Notes under the pieces: model-generated
Database searches by the model: none
Seen by the model: the letters and a program-made list of their open reading frames with translations, nothing else
What the model was told of the DNA's origin: nothing
Part shown: positions 29,169-37,625 of the stretch, one piece after another
How the letters are laid out: each line of letters begins with the position of its first letter
Position numbering within the stretch: position 1 is the first letter of the stretch
Program-made: the position numbers and the translations under genes
NCBI RefSeq assembly: GCF_014698965.1
Contig: NZ_JACXAE010000091.1
Span: 20,693 to 84,692, forward strand
Direction of reading: 5' to 3'
Length of the DNA stretch: 64,000 nucleotides
DNA from: Iningainema tapete BLCC-T55
GTDB lineage: Bacteria; Cyanobacteriota; Cyanobacteriia; Cyanobacteriales; Nostocaceae

Positions 29169-30476
29169 ATGAAATTCAAGTCATTTGCTTTTAAATTTCT
29201 CGCTGTTTGTATTGCAATTGCTGTACCCAAAGCAGCCCTTGCGGCAACACTAACGACAGTAGCCTCCGGTTTGAATAACCCACGGGGTATTGGCTTTGGT
29301 TCTGACGGCAGTCTTTATGTAGCAGAAAGTGGTGGCGGTGGTGACGGAAGCGACGGAAGATGTATCCCATCACCTAGTTCGCAATATATTCCTTTATGTG
29401 CTGCCTCTGTTGGTGCGATTACCAAAATTACAACCGATGGTCAAAAACAACGTGTAGTCGATAATCTACCATCTATAGGATTAAGACCAGCTGGAGAACA
29501 AGGTGCCGGTCCTGCAGACATCAAATTTGATGACAAAGGCAACGCTTATCTTTTGATCGGTTTTGCTGGCGATCCAAACAACCGCGATACCGTGTTGAAA
29601 GAACCTGGTATGGGACAACTATATAAAGTAGACCTCAACACTGGTTCTTTGACAACTCTTGCTGATTTTGCTGCATATGAAGCTAAAAATAATGTCGATG
29701 GCACTGATTTGACTTCTAACCCTTATGCTTTCCGAATTCAGGGTGATACTGCTTACGTCATTGACGCGGGTGCGAATACTATATCTTCTGTGGATCTTAA
29801 TGGCGGCGGTATTAAGAATGTCAGTGCGTTTCCACTTAATCCTCTTAGTCCAAATGCCGAATTACCAAATCTTGATAGTCTAGGAGATATTGTTTTTGAG
29901 CCATCACAACAATCAGTACCAGCGGCGATCGCATTTGCTCCCGATGGTACTTTAACAGTAGGCGAATACACTGCCTTTCCATATCCAGTAGCAGTAGCAC
30001 GTCTGTTTAGTGTTGATCCCAATACTTTGCAACCACAAGTCATTGCTGATGGTTTCACAGAAGTAACTGGCGTAGCGTACGATCCTGACGGCAATTTGTA
30101 TGTGTTGCAACACATGAATCAGCAAGAATGGAAGGCGACTGAACAGGGTACTGGTAATATCATTGGTGATATCAGCGGTTCGATCATCAAAGTAAGTCAG
30201 GATGGTACTAGGGAAACTATATGGAGTGGTAATGGATTAGAGGCAGCTTCTGAATTAATTTTTGGTCCTGATGGTAATCTGTATACATCAAACCGCTCTA
30301 GATATTCAGACTCAGGAGCTATCCTCAAGCTCGATCTTAAGGGTGGCACAACGAAAGTTCCCGAATCCACCCCTGTAATTAGCTTATTAGCTCTTGGTGC
30401 TTTGTGTGCTGCTTCCCAACTAAAGCGCAGACGCCAAGAAGAATTGTGGGAACCAGCTTCAGTACAAACTCTCTAA
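29169..30476 (+). CDS. ScyD/ScyE family secreted beta-propeller protein with PEP-CTERM signal
   Basis: A 435-residue exported protein. A signal peptide covers about residues 1-25 (cleavage likely after PKAALA). NHL-like propeller repeats follow: NPRGIGFGSDGSLYVAESG, ADIKFDDKGNAYLLIGFAG, GVAYDPDGNLYVLQH, LIFGPDGNLYTSNRS. The C-terminus is a PEP-CTERM sorting tail: VPESTPVISLLALGAL, then a basic KRRRQ. ScyD and ScyE take part in scytonemin biosynthesis in the periplasm, but many paralogues lie outside scy clusters, and no other scy gene is here. It is probably under the AraC regulator upstream. Confidence 0.88.
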   Translation: MKFKSFAFKFLAVCIAIAVPKAALAATLTTVASGLNNPRGIGFGSDGSLYVAESGGGGDGSDGRCIPSPSSQYIPLCAASVGAITKITTDGQKQRVVDNLPSIGLRPAGEQGAGPADIKFDDKGNAYLLIGFAGDPNNRDTVLKEPGMGQLYKVDLNTGSLTTLADFAAYEAKNNVDGTDLTSNPYAFRIQGDTAYVIDAGANTISSVDLNGGGIKNVSAFPLNPLSPNAELPNLDSLGDIVFEPSQQSVPAAIAFAPDGTLTVGEYTAFPYPVAVARLFSVDPNTLQPQVIADGFTEVTGVAYDPDGNLYVLQHMNQQEWKATEQGTGNIIGDISGSIIKVSQDGTRETIWSGNGLEAASELIFGPDGNLYTSNRSRYSDSGAILKLDLKGGTTKVPESTPVISLLALGALCAASQLKRRRQEELWEPASVQTL

Positions 30477-30567
30477 TTCCTCTTTCAGATGTGTTGCCAC
30501 GACAAGGATAATTAGTATAATTTATTGCAAAGTGGCATCCTAGCTCACCTAGATATAAAGGGCTAGG

Positions 30568-30669
30568 ATGCCCATTAATTTTCACAGCAATCCCTACTAC
30601 GGAATCAAAACAGCTTATTTACGAGATCCACACGGAACTTTGATTGGACTATATCAACAGTTAGTGTAG
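30568..30669 (+). pseudogene. C-terminal remnant of a glyoxalase/VOC family protein
   Basis: A 33-codon frame whose product carries GIKTAYLRDPHGTLIGLYQQ, the typical C-terminal beta-strand pattern (YLRDPxGxLIxLYQ) of VOC metalloenzymes, with the metal-ligand Glu position replaced by Gly. An in-frame stop lies just before its ATG, so the N-terminal ~100 residues are gone. It lies about 90 bp after the PEP-CTERM gene. A decayed leftover, not a functional gene. Confidence 0.55.
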
Positions 30670-30713
30670 ATTACAGATACAGCAGCAATTTAACAAGGGA
30701 GAGGGAGAGCGCG

Positions 30714-32378
30714 ATGGCGAAACCTGTAATCTTGACAGTTGACGATGATCCCGAAGTTTTGCAAGCCGTAGCGCGGGATCTGCGCTCTGAATATGGCGAT
30801 CGCTTCCGTATAATACGTGCCGAATCGGGGAACAGCGCATTGGAAGCACTAGAACAATTGAAATTGCGTAACCAGCAACTGGCGCTATTTTTAGTAGATC
30901 AAAGAATGCCGCAAATGTCTGGCGTAGAGTTCTTAGAACAAGCACTGCCAATGTACCCAGAGGCAAAACGTGCCTTGCTTACCGCATATGCAGACACAGA
31001 TGCAGCAATCCGCGCCATCAATAGTGCAAAAATAGATTACTACTTGATGAAGCCGTGGGATCCACCCCAAGAAAGATTATACCCTGTACTCAACGATTTA
31101 CTCGATGACTGGCAAGCTAATTTCCACCCACCCTTTGAGGGTATTCGCGTTATTGGCAACCGTTGGTCTGTTCATTCTCACCAAGTTAAAGACTTCCTAG
31201 CGCGAAATCAAGTGCCATATCAGTGGATGGACATTGAGTTGTCAGAGGAAGCACAACAACTGGTAGGATATGCTGAATGTAACAAAATACACCTACCACT
31301 TGTGCTATTCGCTGACGGTTCAAACCTCATACAGCCGAACAACGTGCAAATTGCTGAGAAAATTGGACTGCAAACCCAGGCAGAAAAGCCATTTTATGAC
31401 TTGATTATCGTAGGTGGAGGTCCGGCTGGATTAGCAGCAGCCGTGTATGGTGCATCAGAGGGATTACGCACAGTACTAATTGAACGAGAAGCCCCTGGTG
31501 GACAAGCAGGCACAAGCTCTCGTATCGAAAATTACCTTGGCTTCCCTTCTGGTTTGAGCGGTGGTGATTTGGCACGTCGGGCAGTAACACAAGCAAGACG
31601 CTTTGGTGTAGAAATTCTCACTCCCCAGGAAGTTACAGGTATTCGCGTACAAGACCAGTATCGATTTGTACAGTTGGCTAACGGTAGCGAAATTAGTTGC
31701 CATGCCATGATTCTCGGCTTAGGTGTATCGTGGCGACGGCTAGATGTGCCAGGACTCGATCGTTTGACTGGGGCAGGAGTTTATTATGGTGCAGCACAAA
31801 CTGAAGCGATCAGTTGCCAAGGGGAAGAAGTTTATGTTGTGGGAGGGGCAAACTCAGCCGGACAAGCAGCCATGTACTTTTCTAAGTACGCCGACAAAGT
31901 GACAATGTTGGTACGCAGCGACTCCCTAACTAAGAGTATGTCCCAGTACTTGATTGACCAAATCGCAGAAACACCAAATATCACAGTACAAACTCACAGC
32001 AGCGTGATTGAGGCAAAAGGTGAAACAAGCCTGGAAGCAATTACGATCAAGAATACTCTTACTGGCGAAACACAAACAGTTCCTGCAACTTCGCTGTTTA
32101 TCTTTATTGGTGCCCAACCACGTACCGACTGGTTAGACGGTGTAATTGAGAAAGATGAACGGGGCTTCATTATAACAGGTCCTGATTTATTGCGCAATCA
32201 AGAGCGGATCAAAGGATGGACGCTGGAACGCGATCCCTTTTTGTTGGAAACAAATGTTCCCGGAGTTTTTGCAGTAGGCGATGTACGTCATGGTTCGGTG
32301 AAGCGGGTTGCTTCCGGCGTAGGTGAGGGTTCAATTTGCGTTCAGTTTGTTCACCAATATTTAAGTAACGTGCGGTGA
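30714..32378 (+). CDS. Response regulator fused to a thioredoxin-reductase-like flavoprotein lacking redox cysteines
   Basis: A three-part fusion of 554 residues. Residues 1-135: receiver with DDD at 10-12, phosphoacceptor Asp62 in VDQRMP, Thr90 and Lys113 in LMKPW. Residues about 143-215: a glutaredoxin/thioredoxin-like fold (VPYQWMDIE, HLPLVLFADG) where the usual CxxC is replaced by NRWSVHSH. Residues 228-550: FAD/NAD(P)H domain with GGGPAG (234-239) and GGANSAG (377-383), but the thioredoxin reductase CxxC site reads GAAQTEA (359-365). Both dithiols are absent, so it cannot be a normal thioredoxin reductase; it may be a signal-controlled NAD(P)H oxidase or sensor. Two histidine kinases downstream are the likely phosphodonors. 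Confidence 0.9.
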   Translation: MAKPVILTVDDDPEVLQAVARDLRSEYGDRFRIIRAESGNSALEALEQLKLRNQQLALFLVDQRMPQMSGVEFLEQALPMYPEAKRALLTAYADTDAAIRAINSAKIDYYLMKPWDPPQERLYPVLNDLLDDWQANFHPPFEGIRVIGNRWSVHSHQVKDFLARNQVPYQWMDIELSEEAQQLVGYAECNKIHLPLVLFADGSNLIQPNNVQIAEKIGLQTQAEKPFYDLIIVGGGPAGLAAAVYGASEGLRTVLIEREAPGGQAGTSSRIENYLGFPSGLSGGDLARRAVTQARRFGVEILTPQEVTGIRVQDQYRFVQLANGSEISCHAMILGLGVSWRRLDVPGLDRLTGAGVYYGAAQTEAISCQGEEVYVVGGANSAGQAAMYFSKYADKVTMLVRSDSLTKSMSQYLIDQIAETPNITVQTHSSVIEAKGETSLEAITIKNTLTGETQTVPATSLFIFIGAQPRTDWLDGVIEKDERGFIITGPDLLRNQERIKGWTLERDPFLLETNVPGVFAVGDVRHGSVKRVASGVGEGSICVQFVHQYLSNVR

Positions 32379-32426
32379 GCGATTTTTTTATGTCAGCATG
32401 AATTAAAGAATAGAGAGGTGATAGCC

Positions 32427-32657
32427 ATGCAGGAAATTAATCTCGCTGAAGCATCTAAAAATCTACCCGAATTAGTAGAGGCAGCAATCAGTGGCGAAGA
32501 AATTGTGATTACACAAGACAATCAACCCGTCGTCAAATTAGTTGCCATACCGCCAGTGAAGAAACGTTGGCCTGCTAAGGCTGGCACTGCGTCGGGGTTA
32601 GTCACAATATCGGACGACTTTGATGAGCCATTAGAAGATTTTAAAGACTACATGTAA
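32427..32657 (+). CDS. Phd/YefM-type antitoxin
   Basis: A 76-residue antitoxin starting at ATG 32427 (MQEINLAEASKNLPELVEAA), with a GAGAGG ribosome-binding site about 8 nt upstream; the GTG three codons earlier overlaps this site and is rejected. EEIVITQDNQPVVKLVAI is the Phd/RelB-like DNA-binding strand region. The acidic C-terminus (FDEPLEDFKDY) would neutralise the toxin. Its stop overlaps the toxin ATG by one base (TAATG), as usual for coupled TA pairs. Confidence 0.9.
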   Translation: MQEINLAEASKNLPELVEAAISGEEIVITQDNQPVVKLVAIPPVKKRWPAKAGTASGLVTISDDFDEPLEDFKDYM

Positions 32658-33043
32658 TGAGGCTACTACTGGATACTCACACTTTCATCTGGTTCGTCAT
32701 TAATAGCCCTCGACTCAGCGTAGTAGTACGAGGGCTAATTGAAGATGAAAATAACGAGAAGCTACTCAGTATAGCTAGTGTTTGGGAAATGGCAATAAAG
32801 CATAGCAGTGGCAAACTGAGTTTTAGTCTGCCCTTTAGGGAATTTATAGAACAGCAACTTAGTATTAACAGTATGGAGTTGCTGAATATCAATCTAGAAC
32901 ATACCTATGTTGTTGCAAAATTACCCGTTCATCATCGCGATCCATTTGACCGACTTTTAATTGCACAGGTTATGGTAGAGAAAATACCTATTTTAAGTGT
33001 TGATTCAGCTTTTGATGCCTATCCAGTTCAACGGCTATGGTAA
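32657..33043 (+). CDS. PIN domain toxin (VapC-like)
   Basis: A 128-residue PIN-domain ribonuclease. Acidic metal-binding residues are visible: Asp in LLLDTHTFIW, Glu in SVWEMAIKHSSGK, Asp in HRDPFDRLLIAQ and Asp in ILSVDSAFDAY. Members of this subgroup pair with Phd/YefM antitoxins, as here. The cassette lies between the REC-flavoprotein gene and its putative kinases, so it may have inserted into an older operon. Confidence 0.92.
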   Translation: MRLLLDTHTFIWFVINSPRLSVVVRGLIEDENNEKLLSIASVWEMAIKHSSGKLSFSLPFREFIEQQLSINSMELLNINLEHTYVVAKLPVHHRDPFDRLLIAQVMVEKIPILSVDSAFDAYPVQRLW

Positions 33044-33061
33044 GTAGCGTTATGAATTAAC

Positions 33062-33095
33062 CAATCCAAAATCCAAAATCTAAAATCCAAAATCC
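33062..33095. repeat. Heptanucleotide tandem repeat (aaatcca type)
   Basis: About five copies of a 7-nt unit (AAATCCA, AAATCTA variants) between the PIN toxin and the first kinase. Typical of heterocystous cyanobacterial STRR sequences. Confidence 0.75.
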
Positions 33096-33110
33096 TTCAG
33101 AGGAGTTGCC

Positions 33111-34514
33111 ATGCTGCACGATCCCAACCAGATGACACTGTTTCCCAAGTTGCCCGATGAAGCTTTAGAAGAAATCAAGCAGCATGGTACTGAAATTAAA
33201 CTTGCTGCGGGTGAAGTGCTGTTTAATGAAGGTGAATCAAACTACAACTTTCATGTTGTTTTAGAAGGCGAAATTCAGATTACAAAGCTTGTCGGTAGCG
33301 AGAAAAAACTATTGGCTATTCATCGCCGGGGCGAATTTATGGGTGAACTTTCGATGTTAACTGGTTCGGGTTCAATAGCCACTGCTTCTGCAATATCACC
33401 CAGTCGCGTTGTGCAAATTGACATCGACACCTTTAAACATATCATTGCCGAATGTTCGCCGATCGCTGACGTGATTCTGACAGCTATGGCTGGGCGAACC
33501 AAAGATGTGGAAGCGCAATTGCGGCAACAAGAAAAGATGGCGGCGTTGGGTAAAATGTCAGCAGGGCTTTCCCACGAATTGAATAACCCAGGGGCTGCGG
33601 CGCAACGGGCTGCTAGCCAATTGCGCGAGAATTTTCAAAACATGCAGGCTCTGACTTTGCAGCTAAATTTACTATCTAAAGAGCAAATAAAATTCATTAA
33701 TGACATTCAATCTCAAGCAACAAAACACGCTTGTAGCTACTCCAAACTTAACCCTCTCGATCAAAGTGACAAAGAAGACGAAGTTACAGACTGGCTTGAA
33801 GATCATCAAATAGATAATGGTTGGAAATTTGCTCCTACATTGGTAAATGGTGGAATAGACGCTTCATCACTAGATTTGATTGCTGACAAGATTCCCGTTG
33901 AGTGTCTGAGTAGCGTAATTACTTGGCTAGAGTCAACACTCGCATCCTACGGACTAATCCACGAAATTGAGCAGAGTACTACCAGAATTGCCAAGTTGGT
34001 GAAAGCAATTAAAGGCTATTCCTATATGGATCAAGCCCCGTTGCAAGAAATAGATATACATGAGGGAATTGAGAATACCCTGCTGATCCTTCATCATCGT
34101 CTCAAGAAGGGAGTTATAGTTAAGCGGGAATACGATCAAACTTTGCCGCGCATCAACGCTTATGCTAGTGAACTAAATCAAGTGTGGACAAATTTGATTG
34201 ATAATGCTATTGATGCTATGGATGGCAAGGGAGATTTGACGATTCGCACGCTTAGAGAAAATAACTGCCTGATTGTCGAAATTGCTGATACTGGTATGGG
34301 TATTCCCCCAGAGATTCAATCTCGGATTTTTGAGCCATTTTTTACTACTAAAGGTGTGGGTAAAGGCACTGGCTTAGGTTTAGAAATTACTTACCGCATT
34401 GTTGTGAATAGACATCATGGCGATATCTATTTTGATTCAAAACCTGGTGATACAAGCTTTCGAGTGCGGTTGCCGATTCAACATGATAGTGACTCGTGTA
34501 AACATGTTGGTTAA
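33111..34514 (+). CDS. Histidine kinase with N-terminal cyclic-nucleotide-binding domain (copy 1)
   Basis: A soluble 467-residue sensor kinase. Residues about 8-125 form a CRP-like cNMP-binding domain (GEVLFNEGESNYNFHVVLEG, RRGEFMGELSMLTG). The phospho-acceptor helix follows with His155 in LSHELNNPGAAAQRAA. The ATPase domain (about 345-462) has the N box NQVWTNLIDNAIDAM, G1 DTGMGIPPE, F box and GTGLGLEI. A GAGGAG ribosome-binding site precedes the ATG. Its tandem paralogue is next, and the REC-flavoprotein is its likely phosphorylation target. Whether it binds cAMP or another ligand cannot be told. Confidence 0.93.
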   Translation: MLHDPNQMTLFPKLPDEALEEIKQHGTEIKLAAGEVLFNEGESNYNFHVVLEGEIQITKLVGSEKKLLAIHRRGEFMGELSMLTGSGSIATASAISPSRVVQIDIDTFKHIIAECSPIADVILTAMAGRTKDVEAQLRQQEKMAALGKMSAGLSHELNNPGAAAQRAASQLRENFQNMQALTLQLNLLSKEQIKFINDIQSQATKHACSYSKLNPLDQSDKEDEVTDWLEDHQIDNGWKFAPTLVNGGIDASSLDLIADKIPVECLSSVITWLESTLASYGLIHEIEQSTTRIAKLVKAIKGYSYMDQAPLQEIDIHEGIENTLLILHHRLKKGVIVKREYDQTLPRINAYASELNQVWTNLIDNAIDAMDGKGDLTIRTLRENNCLIVEIADTGMGIPPEIQSRIFEPFFTTKGVGKGTGLGLEITYRIVVNRHHGDIYFDSKPGDTSFRVRLPIQHDSDSCKHVG

Positions 34515-34523
34515 ATGATATTG

Positions 34524-34558
34524 AACCACAGATAAACACAGATGAACACAGATAAATA
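34524..34558. repeat. Decanucleotide repeat (acacagataa type)
   Basis: Three and a half copies of a 10-nt unit (CCACAGATAA, ACACAGATGA, ACACAGATAA) between the two tandem kinases. It is a dispersed cyanobacterial repeat type. Confidence 0.65.
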
Positions 34559-34595
34559 CTCATAAAAATCTGTAGTTAATTTTGAAAATAAACTT

Positions 34596-36023
34596 ATGCT
34601 TGACATAGACACTTTACGCCAAGTACCAATCTTTTCTAAATTACCTAATGAACGATTGCAATGGCTTTTGCAAGAGGGTAAAGAGGTATGGTTAAAGCCT
34701 GGTGAAATCCATCGTCATGAAGGCGATCGCGCCGATCATGTTTTTGTTCTATTGGAAGGAAGTGTGCGGATAACGCAAAAAGTTGCTAATCAAGATATTT
34801 TGTTAGCAAATTACGAGGCAAAAACGCTGTATGGAGAATTACCCGTGTTGATGGGTAAGGAATACTTTTGGGCAAGTGGGCGTGCTGTGACTCGTTGCCA
34901 AATTTTGGAATTGCCCAACGCAGTTTTTTGGGACATGCTTTCTAGTTGTAATTGTGTGATGACAACGATTCTGCGCACAATGGCACAACGAGTGCGAGCG
35001 CTGGAGTCGATGTCTCAGCATCGAGAAAAGTTGGTAGCATTAGGCACTTTAGCAGCAGGACTGGCACACGAGTTGAATAATCCTGCTTCTGCCAGTCGTA
35101 GAGCAGCCGGACAATTACGAGAGACGGTGCAGGTGTTGCAACCACTGACAATTAAGTTAAATCAGCAACAAATGACTTGCGCCCAAAAAGCGTTTTTAGC
35201 TCAGTTGCAAAAAGATGTTGTCGCTAGTGCGAAAAATGCCCCAAAACTTGATCCCCTAGAAGAGAGCGATCGCTCTGATGAACTCACCGCTTGGTTAGAT
35301 GCACAGGACATAATCGATGGTTGGAAACTCGCTCCTGTATTAGTAACAGCGGGATTGGATCTAACTTGGCTAGAAAATGTTAAGGAAAATGTAGGCGACT
35401 CATTGCTTAATAATGTCCTCTCTTGGATAGGGGTAACTCTACAAGAAATGGGATTGTTAGACGAAATCGAGCATTGTACTGACCGTATTTCTACTTTAGT
35501 AGAGGCTGTCAAAGATTACTCGTACATGGATCAAGCACCTCTACAGGAAATAGATGTCCATGACGGAATAGAAAGTACTTTAACAATCTTAAGTAACAAA
35601 ATCAAGCACTCTAACGTAGTTATAAACCGCGAGTATGGGTGTGACATACCACAACTTTACGCCTATGGCAGAGAACTCAACCAGGTGTGGACGAATTTGA
35701 TTGATAATGCCATTGATGCTCTTAACGAGATGGGGACAGATGTTGATCTCCCAATCCAAAATCCGCAAATTTGGATTCGTACTAGTTGCGATCTCGACGA
35801 ATTAATTGTAGAAATAGCTGATAATGGTCCTGGTATTCCACCAGAAATTCAATCCCACATTTTCGAGCCATTTTTCACCACTAAAGGAGTGGGTGCGGGA
35901 ACAGGATTAGGTTTACACATCGCTTATCGCATTATTGTTGGACAGCATCAAGGCGATATTCGTCTTTTCTCTCAACCTGGGGATACAAGGTTTCAGGTAC
36001 GTCTGCCGTGTAAATTGGGGTAG
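34596..36023 (+). CDS. Histidine kinase with N-terminal cyclic-nucleotide-binding domain (copy 2)
   Basis: A 475-residue paralogue of the preceding kinase with the same order: cNMP domain (about 8-125; GEIHRHEGDRADHVFVLLEG), phospho-acceptor LAHELNNPASASRRAAGQL, then the ATPase domain with NQVWTNLIDNAIDAL, DNGPGIPPEIQ, FEPFFTTKGVGAGTGLGL. Long stretches such as KDYSYMDQAPLQEID are shared with copy 1, so they arose by tandem duplication and then diverged clearly. Both appear catalytically complete, suggesting two inputs converging on one REC output. Confidence 0.93.
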   Translation: MLDIDTLRQVPIFSKLPNERLQWLLQEGKEVWLKPGEIHRHEGDRADHVFVLLEGSVRITQKVANQDILLANYEAKTLYGELPVLMGKEYFWASGRAVTRCQILELPNAVFWDMLSSCNCVMTTILRTMAQRVRALESMSQHREKLVALGTLAAGLAHELNNPASASRRAAGQLRETVQVLQPLTIKLNQQQMTCAQKAFLAQLQKDVVASAKNAPKLDPLEESDRSDELTAWLDAQDIIDGWKLAPVLVTAGLDLTWLENVKENVGDSLLNNVLSWIGVTLQEMGLLDEIEHCTDRISTLVEAVKDYSYMDQAPLQEIDVHDGIESTLTILSNKIKHSNVVINREYGCDIPQLYAYGRELNQVWTNLIDNAIDALNEMGTDVDLPIQNPQIWIRTSCDLDELIVEIADNGPGIPPEIQSHIFEPFFTTKGVGAGTGLGLHIAYRIIVGQHQGDIRLFSQPGDTRFQVRLPCKLG

Positions 36024-36050
36024 GAGTAACAAGCAAAAGTGAGGATAGCT

Positions 36051-36182
36051 ATGGGAACAAATTTAGAAGAAATATTAAAACAGTTGCCACCAGAAAGACG
36101 GAAGAAAATTGAAGAGCGTTCTGCTGAACTTATTGCAGAGGAAATGACGCGACAGCGAATAAGACAAGCACTTAATATCTAA
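36051..36182 (+). pseudogene. Short N-terminal fragment of an XRE/HigA-like antitoxin
   Basis: A 43-residue product (MGTNLEEILKQLPPERRKKI, then EERSAELIAEEMTRQRIRQA) matching the leader region that precedes the helix-turn-helix in HigA-type antitoxins, but ending before the HTH. No HigB toxin is adjacent. It lies 9 bp before the aldo/keto reductase ATG. Most likely a truncated relic, though a tiny expressed protein cannot be excluded. Confidence 0.5.
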
Positions 36183-36191
36183 GAAGTAAAT

Positions 36192-37154
36192 ATGCAAACA
36201 GCTATGCAAACTAAACAACTGGGAAACTCTGACCTGAAAATAACCCTGATTGGATTTGGTGCTTGGGCGATTGGGGGTGCTGGTTGGTCATTTGCTTGGG
36301 GTTCTCAAGACGATCAAGACTCAATCGCTGCTATTGAGCGAGCCATCGACCTTGGTATAAACTGGATTGACACTGCTGCTGTTTACGGGTTGGGTCACTC
36401 TGAGGAAATGGTCGCTCAAGCACTTAAAGGAAAATCACAGCGTCCTTATATCTTTACCAAGTGTTCGCAAGTCTGGAACGAAAAGGGCGAGGTTAGTACT
36501 GTCCTCAAAGCCGAATCAATTCGCCGTGAAGTCGAAGATAGCTTGCGAAGACTGAAAATTGACGTTATCGACCTTTACCAAATCCACTGGCCCAATGCTG
36601 ATATTGAAGAGGGCTGGACTACGTTAGCGGAACTGCAAAAGGAAGGTAAGGTACGCTACATCGGAGTTTCTAATTTCAATGTCGAGCAGATGCGCCGCAT
36701 TCAGAAAATAGCACCGATTACTTCTCTTCAGCCACCCTATTCACTGCTGAAGAGAGACATTGAAGAGGAAATTTTGCCTTTTTGTCAACAGGAAAATATT
36801 GGTGTAATTAACTACTCACCAATGGCGTCTGGTTTACTTACAGGCGCAATGACGAAAGAAAGGGTAAAAAACTTGCCTGCTGATGATTGGCGACGCCGTA
36901 GTGCTAATTTCCAAGAGCCACGTCTATCGCGCAACTTGGAACTAGTTGAACTGCTGCGGCAAATTGGACAGCGACACGGGCGTTCCCCAGGTGAAGTAGC
37001 GATCGCCTGGACTTTGCGGCATCCGGCTGTGACAGGTGCGATCGTTGGTGGGCGCAGTGCAGCACAAGTTGATGGCATCATCGGCGCGGCTGACTTTCGT
37101 CTGAGCGAGGAAGAACTCAACGAAATTGAGACGTTCTTGAACCAACACCCTTAG
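36192..37154 (+). CDS. Aldo/keto reductase
   Basis: A 320-residue NADPH-dependent oxidoreductase of the AKR superfamily (TIM barrel). The catalytic tetrad is visible: Asp in NWIDTAAVYG, Tyr in the same segment, Lys in YIFTKC and His in DLYQIHWPN. The NADP-binding region includes GVSNFNVEQM and VGGRSAAQVDGIIGA. It leads a closely spaced trio with a GNAT acetyltransferase (18 bp later) and a peroxiredoxin (3 bp after that), which suggests an operon for handling reactive carbonyls or oxidants. The substrate is unknown. Confidence 0.93.
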   Translation: MQTAMQTKQLGNSDLKITLIGFGAWAIGGAGWSFAWGSQDDQDSIAAIERAIDLGINWIDTAAVYGLGHSEEMVAQALKGKSQRPYIFTKCSQVWNEKGEVSTVLKAESIRREVEDSLRRLKIDVIDLYQIHWPNADIEEGWTTLAELQKEGKVRYIGVSNFNVEQMRRIQKIAPITSLQPPYSLLKRDIEEEILPFCQQENIGVINYSPMASGLLTGAMTKERVKNLPADDWRRRSANFQEPRLSRNLELVELLRQIGQRHGRSPGEVAIAWTLRHPAVTGAIVGGRSAAQVDGIIGAADFRLSEEELNEIETFLNQHP

Positions 37155-37172
37155 GTACTACTAAATTTTTCC

Positions 37173-37622
37173 ATGATACCAACTGAATGTACTCTTCGTA
37201 GGGCAAAATCTGAGGATACTTGGTCGATTCGATGGCTGGTGCTATCGGCAAAACTTGATCCGACCCAATTACGCTTAGAGCAATTCTGGGTGATAGAATG
37301 CGAGGGACAATTAGTAGCTTGCGGACAACTACGCAACTTCTCTGGCGCACAAGAACTTGGAAGTTTGGTTGTTGCACCAGCTTGGAGAAGTCGTGGTTTG
37401 GCTTCTTTTCTGACACAGCATCTAATTCAACAAGCTACTCAACCACTGTATTTGGAATGTCTGGGCGATCGATTGGCACAGTTTTACAGTCGCTTTGACT
37501 TTGTGCCAATTTCCTTCCCAGAATTACCTCAATCTCTCCAGCGTAAGTTTGGAATTTCTCAACTAGGGAAAAGATTATTGAGATTACCTGTGGTATTTAT
37601 GGAGTATCAAGGTAGTAGATGA
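37173..37622 (+). CDS. GNAT family N-acetyltransferase
   Basis: A 149-residue acetyl-CoA-dependent transferase. The core acetyl-CoA site is ELGSLVVAPAWRSRGLASFL (R/Q-x-x-G-x-A) at about residues 67-86, followed by LYLECLGDRLAQFYSRFDF, the usual fourth-motif strand. The acceptor is unknown. It is followed by the peroxiredoxin after 3 bp and so is probably co-translated with it. Confidence 0.88.
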   Translation: MIPTECTLRRAKSEDTWSIRWLVLSAKLDPTQLRLEQFWVIECEGQLVACGQLRNFSGAQELGSLVVAPAWRSRGLASFLTQHLIQQATQPLYLECLGDRLAQFYSRFDFVPISFPELPQSLQRKFGISQLGKRLLRLPVVFMEYQGSR

Positions 37623-37625
37623 ATC

